NCBI GenBank assembly: GCA_017936185.1 | Contig: JAGBGA010000111.1 | Span: 1-14,453, forward strand | Reading direction: 5' to 3' | Length of the DNA: 14,453 nucleotides | Source of the DNA: Alphaproteobacteria bacterium | Lineage (GTDB): Bacteria > Pseudomonadota > Alphaproteobacteria > Rs-D84 | Shown: in pieces, positions 6,840 through 12,678 of the stretch | Numbering within the stretch: position 1 is the stretch's first letter | Layout of the letters: each line of letters opens with the position of its first letter | Translations under genes and position numbers: made by a program | Notes under the pieces: generated by a model | What the model was told of the DNA's origin: nothing | Databases searched by the model: none | What the model saw: the letters and a program-made list of their open reading frames with translations, nothing else

Positions 6840-6874
6840 AAAGTGTTTCCATGGCTATCTTGGAAACACTTTTT
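6840..6874 (+). terminator. Perfect 12-bp hairpin with T-tract, overlapping the start of the next gene
   Basis: Arm 6840-6851 (AAAGTGTTTCCA) pairs perfectly with 6861-6872 (TGGAAACACTTT) around a 9-nt loop, and five Ts run from 6870 to 6874. It looks like an intrinsic terminator for the phosphatase gene. However, the ATG of the next open frame (6851-6853) is at the top of the stem and the loop, so it could also be a translation-controlling hairpin. Termination may be partial, since the T-run is short and partly in the stem. Confidence 0.6.
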
Positions 6875-7108
6875 GATATTTTAAGCGCATCTGCCGGCGC
6901 AATACTTGGGGCACTGTTTGCATTCTTTTTAAACAGAAAGCGAAACAAGAAAATGGCAAACCAAATTATTGTCGGACGCCAAGCATTGGAAAAAATAAAA
7001 CTTGAAAATGAAGAGTTGTTAAAACGCGTCCAAGAAACAGAAAACCTTATACTGCAAATGCAGGTGCAAATACTGGGCAAAAAAAGCAAGACAAGTCAAA
7101 AAAAATAA
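6851..7108 (+). CDS. Small membrane protein with C-terminal coiled coil
   Basis: No family is recognised. The 85-residue product begins MAILETLFDILSASAGAILG, continues ALFAFFLNRKRNKK, and then forms a charged helical heptad-like segment (QALEKIKLENEELLKRVQET and onward to about residue 75) ending in a lysine-rich tail. One N-terminal membrane helix followed by positive charges predicts a cytoplasmic coiled coil anchored in the inner membrane. No Shine-Dalgarno sequence precedes the ATG, and an in-frame TAA lies at 6839-6841, so the start cannot be much further upstream. A TTG at 6860 is the only close alternative. Its start is buried in the hairpin described at 6840-6874. The composition looks protein-like and a clear terminator follows, so I believe it is real. 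Confidence 0.65.
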   Translation: MAILETLFDILSASAGAILGALFAFFLNRKRNKKMANQIIVGRQALEKIKLENEELLKRVQETENLILQMQVQILGKKSKTSQKK

Positions 7109-7136
7109 CCCCATTTTTATTGGGGGTATTTTTTAC
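7104..7136. terminator. Bidirectional intrinsic terminator
   Basis: AATAACCCCA (7104-7113) pairs with TGGGGGTATT (7121-7130), with one mismatch and a 7-nt loop. TATTTTTT follows on the plus strand, and a run of eight As (7098-7105) gives the T-tract for the minus strand. It lies between two convergent genes and can end both messages. Confidence 0.85.
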
Positions 7137-7810
7137 TTGTTTATCTTGGCCATAAAGGCATTATGATTTTCCAATTCTTCGGGACGTGGTTCAAATTTTC
7201 TGTATGGGAAATCACCGCCAACCTTTGGATGCGCCAACATGGCTTTGTGTTGCTTGGCAATAATTTCGGAAACATCAGGGGCCGGCGCAGTGTTTTCCAA
7301 TTCAAGATAAACCTTGGCAAGGATTTCTGCGTCAATCAATGCACCATGCGCATCTGCACGTGCCGTTAACGATATGCCATACCACTTTGCCAGCGCGTCA
7401 AGAGTATAACTTTTTGGGCCAAAAACACGATTGCGCGCGATGACCAGGGTGTCTTGCTGCTGGTCACGTGGGATTTGTGGCAAATTCAACTTCATCAATT
7501 CGTAATTAACGAACGGAAAGTCAAAGTCAAGACCGTTATGCGCGACAATCGGACTGTCACCAATAAATTCCAAAAACTTTGGCGCAATTTCAGACATCTT
7601 TGGTTTGTCTTCCAAGAATGCATTTGAAATTTTGTGAACCATGTATGTATCGGGGGGGATGATTTTTCCTTCGGGATTAATATATTCATGAAATGAATTG
7701 TCGGTGATTTTGCCGTCAATTATTTCAACCGCACCAATTTCAATACAGCGATCACCACGCATGTATTCAAATCCGGTCGTTTCAATATCAAAACAAATAA
7801 CACGTTTCAT
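7133..7810 (-). CDS. dnaQ: DNA polymerase III epsilon-type 3'-5' exonuclease (DnaQ family)
   Basis: The product is the proofreading 3'-5' exonuclease subunit, or a close relative. The 225 residues contain the DEDDh catalytic set: D8 and E10 in FDIETTG, D97 in AHNGLDFDFPF (one extra residue relative to E. coli HNAAFD), H155 in RADAHGALIDAE, and D160. Length is typical of alphaproteobacterial DnaQ. The C-terminal 50 residues (HPKVGGDFPYRKFEPRPEEL) are compatible with a polymerase-binding tail. The start ATG is preceded by GGTGA on the minus strand. It is divergent from the helicase gene. Orphan epsilon-like exonucleases exist, so identity as the replicative subunit is likely rather than certain. 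Confidence 0.88.
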   Translation of the reverse strand: MKRVICFDIETTGFEYMRGDRCIEIGAVEIIDGKITDNSFHEYINPEGKIIPPDTYMVHKISNAFLEDKPKMSEIAPKFLEFIGDSPIVAHNGLDFDFPFVNYELMKLNLPQIPRDQQQDTLVIARNRVFGPKSYTLDALAKWYGISLTARADAHGALIDAEILAKVYLELENTAPAPDVSEIIAKQHKAMLAHPKVGGDFPYRKFEPRPEELENHNAFMAKINK

Positions 7811-7826
7811 ATTTTTTCACCAGTCC

Positions 7827-7855
7827 TTGATAATAATTGTTCGTGGTATTATAAT
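7827..7855 (+). promoter_or_regulatory. Promoter for the UvrD/PcrA helicase gene
   Basis: TTGATA (7827-7832) and a perfect TATAAT (7850-7855) are 17 bp apart. The predicted start site (about 7861-7863) leaves less than 10 nt of leader before ATG 7871. The ATTATAAT core is self-complementary, so it could also serve a minus-strand -10 for dnaQ, although I see no matching -35 there. Confidence 0.65.
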
Positions 7856-7870
7856 AGAACGGTGAATTTA

Positions 7871-9940
7871 ATGCTAGAAAATCTTAACAACGAACAAAGA
7901 ATGGCGGTGGAAACAACGGACGGGCCGCTGTTGGTGCTGTCGGGGGCGGGGACCGGCAAGACACGTGTTCTGACAACCCGAATCGCATATATATTGAACA
8001 ACAATATGGCACGCGCATGGCAGGTGTTGGCCTTGACCTTTACAAACAAAGCCGCAAATGAAATGAAGGTGCGTTTGGAATCAATGTCTGATGGGGCGTG
8101 GTACCCGGGTGACGTTTGGTGCGGAACATTCCATTCGATATGCCTGCGAATACTGCGCGCAAATGCCGAACGGGCCGGTTTAAGGCGTGACTTTATTATT
8201 TTTGGCGAAGATGACCAAAAGGCGGTTATAAAGTCACTTTTGTCGGCGTCAACGAAAAGCCCGGGTGATTGGGTTGAAGAATTTTCAAAAATAAAAGACA
8301 AGGGCTTGGGCGCACTGAAAAATACAGACAAATTATTTGTTGCGTATAATGCGGAACTGGCCCGATTAAACGCGGTGGACTTTGGCGATATTATTTTAAA
8401 AGTGTTGGATTTGTTTGATAAAAATCCCGACGTCTTGGCGCGATATCAAAATCAATTCAAGTATATACTTGTTGATGAATTCCAGGATACAAATAATGCA
8501 CAGATGGAATTCCTTGGGATGTTGACGCGTAATGTTGATATGCCAAATATATGCTGTGTCGGGGATGATGACCAATCAATCTATTCTTGGCGTGGGGCAG
8601 AAATAAAACACATTTTAAATTTTGATAAAAATTTTCAGGGCGCAAAAATAATAAGACTTGAAACAAATTATCGCAGTACGTCAAACATATTAAACGCGGC
8701 AAATTCTTTGATTCGACATAACAGTGGGCGTTTGGGCAAAGACTTGCGCGCGACAGATTCGGCCGGCGCAGGTGAACCGGTATATGTATTAACTTTGCCG
8801 ACCGACCGCGATGAAGCACGAATAATTGCCGATGCAATTTTACGCGACAATTCAAATGACTTTACAAAGTTCGCATTGTTAATTCGGGCCGGCGGATTGT
8901 CGCGAATATTCGAAGAAGAATTTGCAATGCGCGGTATCCCATACAGGCTTATTGGTGCAACAAAGTTCTATGACCGAATGGAAATTCGTGACGCAATTGC
9001 ATACATACGATTGTTGGTGCACCCATTTGATGACGTGTCTTTTTTGCGCGTTATTGCAAAGCCACGACGTGGTTTTGGCGACAAAGCGATTGAAAAATTG
9101 CGGGCGACGGGAACAAATTTGATGACGGCATTAAAAAATGCACAGTTGGCCCCAAAACTTCGCACCGCCGCAGATGATTTCTTGAACGCGTTTGACTTTG
9201 AATGGTCGTCAATGTCACCACGTGATGCGGCACAAATGTTACTTGACCGCGTGGGGTATATGAAAATGTGGGCCGAATCCAAAGATACAGATGCCGCCGA
9301 CCGTATCGCAAATGTTCGCGAACTGATTACGTCGGTGATATCAAAATATGATTCTTTGTCGGAATTTCTTGAACAGGCCGCATTAATGATGACCGATGAC
9401 AATGATGCAAATGACAATGTGCAAAATAAAAATACGGTCAGCATTATGACAATTCATGCGGCCAAGGGACTGGAATTCGATACTGTTTTCTTGCCGGCGT
9501 GGGAAGATGGAATATTCCCAAATGACAAAGCAATTAACGAAGGCGCAATCGAAGAAGAAAGACGCTTGGCATATGTCGCAATAACGCGCGCACGTTTGCG
9601 GTGCGTTATATCAAACGCAATGATGCGCATCGTGTTCGGGTCGCGACAATACAATTCGCCCAGTCGCTTTGTAACCGAAATGGATAACCGGTATCTTGAT
9701 TTCCAAGGTGGCGCACCACGCGTTTCATGCGCCACATCATATAACAACGTGCCGCGTTCGTATTCGGAAAAGCCAAAAGTACAGATAAAAAAGTCTTTAT
9801 CAATGGTTGGCAAATTGGTGACACATGACGAACTTGGGGCGGGTGTTGTTATCGAAGATGCAGGCGCAATTTTAACAATCGCATTTAAAACACGCGGAAT
9901 AAAAAAAGTTGCGCGCGACTTTGTTAAAATTATTTCATAA
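7871..9940 (+). CDS. uvrD: UvrD/PcrA/Rep-type superfamily 1 DNA helicase
   Basis: This is an ATP-dependent 3'-5' helicase used in DNA repair and in removing obstacles from DNA. The 689 residues carry the full SF1A set: Q motif LNNEQRMAVE (5-14), Walker A GAGTGKT with K30, motif Ia ALTFTNKAANEMK, motif II VDEFQDT with D202/E203, motif III GDDDQSIYSWRGAE, motif IV ETNYRST, motif V TIHAAKGLEFDTVFLP, and motif VI EERRLAYVAITRAR near 562-575. The C-terminus (VTHDELGAGVVIED...ILTIAF) matches the small Tudor-like domain of PcrA/UvrD that contacts RNA polymerase. I chose ATG 7871 with GGTGA at 7861-7865. An in-frame GTG at 7862 lies on the predicted transcription start. UvrD and PcrA cannot be separated from sequence alone; alphaproteobacterial members are usually called UvrD. 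Confidence 0.94.
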   Translation: MLENLNNEQRMAVETTDGPLLVLSGAGTGKTRVLTTRIAYILNNNMARAWQVLALTFTNKAANEMKVRLESMSDGAWYPGDVWCGTFHSICLRILRANAERAGLRRDFIIFGEDDQKAVIKSLLSASTKSPGDWVEEFSKIKDKGLGALKNTDKLFVAYNAELARLNAVDFGDIILKVLDLFDKNPDVLARYQNQFKYILVDEFQDTNNAQMEFLGMLTRNVDMPNICCVGDDDQSIYSWRGAEIKHILNFDKNFQGAKIIRLETNYRSTSNILNAANSLIRHNSGRLGKDLRATDSAGAGEPVYVLTLPTDRDEARIIADAILRDNSNDFTKFALLIRAGGLSRIFEEEFAMRGIPYRLIGATKFYDRMEIRDAIAYIRLLVHPFDDVSFLRVIAKPRRGFGDKAIEKLRATGTNLMTALKNAQLAPKLRTAADDFLNAFDFEWSSMSPRDAAQMLLDRVGYMKMWAESKDTDAADRIANVRELITSVISKYDSLSEFLEQAALMMTDDNDANDNVQNKNTVSIMTIHAAKGLEFDTVFLPAWEDGIFPNDKAINEGAIEEERRLAYVAITRARLRCVISNAMMRIVFGSRQYNSPSRFVTEMDNRYLDFQGGAPRVSCATSYNNVPRSYSEKPKVQIKKSLSMVGKLVTHDELGAGVVIEDAGAILTIAFKTRGIKKVARDFVKIIS

Positions 9941-10000
9941 TATTGTGTTGCGTTTTGTGTATAAAAAATCTAAGCTGGCGTAACGAAAGGAATATATACA

Positions 10001-10894
10001 ATGACGTCTGAATTTGAATCAATTTTATTATCAATGAAACCAAAAAAAATGCGCACAGTTGCCATTGCGGCCGCAACCGATGTAAACGTTTTACAATCGG
10101 TCATAAACGCACACAAGATGGGCTTTGTTAATGCAATACTGTGTGGCGACCAAGATGAAATTAAATCGGTGTCAGAAAAAAATAATCTTGATATTTCAGA
10201 CTTTGAAATCATTCATTGTTCCGACGAACTGGAATCGGCGCGTACGGCGGTTTCGTGCGTACGCAGCGGTCGCGCAGATATCCTTATGAAGGGATTAATC
10301 CACACCGCAGATGTATTGCGGGCGGCACTTAATCGTGAATATGGAATTCGTGGCGATGATATTCTTTCGCATGTGTCTGTTATGTATTCGCCATCACGCA
10401 AAAGAACGCTTTTTTTAACAGACATCGCAATGGTTATGTATCCGGATTTGGAAACAAAAGTAAAACTGATTAAAAACGCTGTTTCGGTTGCAAGACATAT
10501 GGGTGTCGATATGCCACGTGTTGCACCACTTTGTGCGGTCGAAACACTTAACCCCGCGATGCAGGCAACCGTTGATGCAAGCGAACTTTACAACATGAAT
10601 CAACGTGGCGAAATTTGCGAATGTGTCGTGTCGGGACCGGTTGGGTTTGACATCGCCGTATCGCCAGATGCCGCACGTATCAAAGGAATCAAAGGCCCGG
10701 TCGCCGGAAACGCAGATGTTTTATTGTTTGATAATATCGAAGCGGGCAACAATACACTGAAAGCAATGGTGCAATTTGGCGATTGGGTATTTGGCGGTAT
10801 TATCGTTGGTGCGCGCGCACCAATAATTGTTAATTCACGTTCCGACAGTGATATTTCAAAGTTGTTTTCAATTGCGTGTGCGTGTATAATGTAA
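10001..10894 (+). CDS. Phosphate acetyl/butyryltransferase family enzyme
   Basis: The product is a phosphotransacylase, which exchanges CoA and phosphate between acyl-CoA and acyl-phosphate and so feeds substrate-level ATP formation. The 297-residue protein matches the short PTA/PTB family across its length: ADILMKGLIHTADVLRAAL (about 87-105), LSHVSVM, FLTDIAMVMYPDLETKVKLI, VAPLCAVETLNPAMQATVDA, VSGPVGFDIAVSPDAA, KGPVAGNADVLLFDNIEAGN and NSRSDSD near the C-terminus. The pattern is closer to phosphate butyryltransferase than to long Pta, but the acyl specificity cannot be read here. The ATG has AAAGGA about 10 nt upstream. No acetate or butyrate kinase is adjacent. The gene downstream begins only 14 nt after the stop, so co-transcription is likely. 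Confidence 0.9.
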   Translation: MTSEFESILLSMKPKKMRTVAIAAATDVNVLQSVINAHKMGFVNAILCGDQDEIKSVSEKNNLDISDFEIIHCSDELESARTAVSCVRSGRADILMKGLIHTADVLRAALNREYGIRGDDILSHVSVMYSPSRKRTLFLTDIAMVMYPDLETKVKLIKNAVSVARHMGVDMPRVAPLCAVETLNPAMQATVDASELYNMNQRGEICECVVSGPVGFDIAVSPDAARIKGIKGPVAGNADVLLFDNIEAGNNTLKAMVQFGDWVFGGIIVGARAPIIVNSRSDSDISKLFSIACACIM

Positions 10895-10908
10895 AAAAAA
10901 GGTATGCC

Positions 10909-11343
10909 ATGTCAGACGAACTTAAAAACCGGGCAAGCAAAAGATTTAATCAATATTTAAAGGATTTTAAAACAAATGGCACTGTAATGGCGTTGCCACG
11001 CGAACGGCTGAGCGATGCGGAATGGCAAGAATTAAACAAAATTATAAGGAATCAAGGTGTCGTCTTGGTACCAACGGTTAAAAATGGCTATGAATATATG
11101 GCTTTTAGCGCGCTGGCCGCCCCAGATATGTCAGATGAACTGAAAAACCGGGCAAGCAAAAGATTCAATCAATATTTACAAGATTTTAAAACAAACGGCA
11201 CCCCAATCGCGTTGCCACGTGATCGATTAAACGATGCAGAATGGCAAGAATTAAACCAAATTATAAGTGACCAAGGTGTTACCTTGGAACCAACGGTTAT
11301 AGACGGACACGAATATATGGAATTCAGAATACTGATTATTCCA
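10909..11343 (+). repeat. Direct tandem repeat, 219-bp period (two copies)
   Basis: Copy 1 runs 10909-11127 and copy 2 from 11128 to about 11343, exactly 73 codons apart and in frame. Both begin with ATGTCAGA and share long identical blocks such as AAAAACCGGGCAAGCAAAAG and GATTTTAAAACAAA. Similarity stays high for most of the unit and falls off after the EYM codons near the end. Many differences are synonymous third-position changes, which suggests duplication followed by selection on the protein. Confidence 0.9.
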
Positions 11344-12588
11344 GTCGGATATGAAAAAGCACCAAGCAAGCAGGAAATCTTTAATCGCGGCTTAGATAAA
11401 CTTGCGTCGGATTACGGCAAAAAACTTGAACAAATTACCGGCGTAAAATGGACACACATGTCCGCAGAAGAATCAGGTTTAAAACATGAACACTTCAGAA
11501 TGCCAATTGATAATATGACGCCAAAACAGGCGCAACAGTTAATTGACAAATTGCAACAAAATGGCATCGATGGTGTGCGTGCGGTACGCACAAACAAAGG
11601 GCGTTTTTTATTATTTGACCCCGCAAATACAGTACTGGATAATATTCTTGGTGAATACACCAAGCATAATATAAAAGGTGGCAATATACCTGTCTATATA
11701 TATGACACAGATAAATTATCAGATAAGTATATGTTGCAAAAGGCATCCGGCCTGGGAAGGGCAATGGCAGAAGCAATCGCAGAAAAAATTAATGCCGCCG
11801 GAAAACATTATGCGGTGGCTTTGGGCAAAAAAGGTGAAAGCGGCCAGGATTACATTGTAATATCAATACGAAAATCCGATGCAAAATCTTTATTGGACAC
11901 AACAGAAGAAAACGGCATACTGGTACATCACAAGGATTCCACCGAAAACATAAGATATCTGAACAGACTTGTCGAAACAAAAACACCTTTGACATACATT
12001 GGTAAAACGCCGGTAATATTAGAATCCATTGAAGATTTTGGGGTACGAAGCGATCGTGCAATTTTATTGGTTGATGTGGGCGGCAAAAAATTGCCATTCT
12101 ATATTTCCAGTGGAACCGCCGGAAAAACAGATGTACCAACAGGAAAATGGGAATTCTTTGGCGGGATTGATAAAACCGGTTGGTTTCGCAAAGGAACATT
12201 GGAAAACATTCTGACGCACTATGATTCGCCAGAATTAAAGACAATTGCAGACGCATTAGACAGCAAAATCGGCGACATTCGCGATTGTGTCGATGTGTTA
12301 CGCAGTGCAGGACGCGAATACCTTGGGGGTGATGGTGATGTGGCATATATGCAAAACGCACCAGAAATCAGCGTTGCCAGAATCAACCAAGATGTCTTTG
12401 TTCCGGAAAACGACGGAATTTTCTGGTACGATTTGGATATGGTAATAAGATACCTTAGAGAATTGGGACAACAGAAAAATTTAACCCAATACTTTCAGAA
12501 ATCAGAAAAAGAAATAAAAAAGAATTTAAAGTCTAAATTAGAATCGTTTCTTGATTCGCTGAAAAACAAGGGAAATGAAAACGAATAA
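10909..12588 (+). CDS. Unrecognised 559-residue protein with tandem internal duplication
   Basis: I cannot assign a known function. Residues 1-73 and 74-146 are near-identical tandem copies, sharing for example KNRASKRFNQYL, the DFKTNGT segment and DAEWQELN. Weaker echoes of the same helix-strand unit (MPxxxMTPKQAQQLIDKLQQ then GRFLLF; AEAIAEKINAAGKHYAVALG then DYIVISI) may be third and fourth repeats at about 190-250 and 275-325. The C-terminal half contains LPFYISSGTAGKTDVPTGKW followed by FFGGI and GWFRKG (about 395-430), a module I associate with uncharacterised bacterial proteins. The end is a lysine-rich helix. No signal peptide or membrane helix is visible, so it is probably cytoplasmic or exported by another route. 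I chose the ATG at 10909 because AAGG lies 6 nt upstream; an in-frame GTG at 10876 overlaps the previous gene. A strong terminator follows. Confidence 0.85.
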   Translation: MSDELKNRASKRFNQYLKDFKTNGTVMALPRERLSDAEWQELNKIIRNQGVVLVPTVKNGYEYMAFSALAAPDMSDELKNRASKRFNQYLQDFKTNGTPIALPRDRLNDAEWQELNQIISDQGVTLEPTVIDGHEYMEFRILIIPVGYEKAPSKQEIFNRGLDKLASDYGKKLEQITGVKWTHMSAEESGLKHEHFRMPIDNMTPKQAQQLIDKLQQNGIDGVRAVRTNKGRFLLFDPANTVLDNILGEYTKHNIKGGNIPVYIYDTDKLSDKYMLQKASGLGRAMAEAIAEKINAAGKHYAVALGKKGESGQDYIVISIRKSDAKSLLDTTEENGILVHHKDSTENIRYLNRLVETKTPLTYIGKTPVILESIEDFGVRSDRAILLVDVGGKKLPFYISSGTAGKTDVPTGKWEFFGGIDKTGWFRKGTLENILTHYDSPELKTIADALDSKIGDIRDCVDVLRSAGREYLGGDGDVAYMQNAPEISVARINQDVFVPENDGIFWYDLDMVIRYLRELGQQKNLTQYFQKSEKEIKKNLKSKLESFLDSLKNKGNENE

Positions 12589-12615
12589 AAAATCGGTCGT
12601 GTGACCGATTTTTTT
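12587..12615 (+). terminator. Intrinsic terminator after the repeat-protein gene
   Basis: A perfect 12-bp stem (AAAAAATCGGTC at 12587-12598 pairing with GACCGATTTTTT at 12603-12614) has a GTGT loop and a run of seven Ts (12609-12615). It overlaps the stop codon and separates this transcript from ppdK. Confidence 0.92.
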
Positions 12616-12616
12616 C

Positions 12617-12645
12617 TTGCCAAGTGATATTTCATGCCCCATAAT
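12617..12645 (+). promoter_or_regulatory. Promoter for ppdK
   Basis: TTGCCA (12617-12622) and CATAAT (12640-12645) are separated by 17 bp, directly behind the terminator. Transcription would start near 12652, with a leader of about 27 nt that carries the AAAAGGAGAA ribosome-binding site (12666-12675). Confidence 0.6.
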
Positions 12646-12678
12646 CCCATGGCGTTTATTTAGTTAAAAGGAGAACTG

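Noticed and set aside
9941..10000. Promoter for the phosphotransacylase
   Set aside because: TTGCGT at 9948-9953 has no convincing -10 at 16-18 bp (TAAGCT is poor). The gene may be read through from the helicase or use a promoter I cannot recognise.
11789..12361. Open frame of 190 codons on the minus strand inside the repeat-protein gene
   Set aside because: It is rich in Cys, His and Phe with no recognisable domain and no start signals. It is a shadow of the plus-strand coding sequence.
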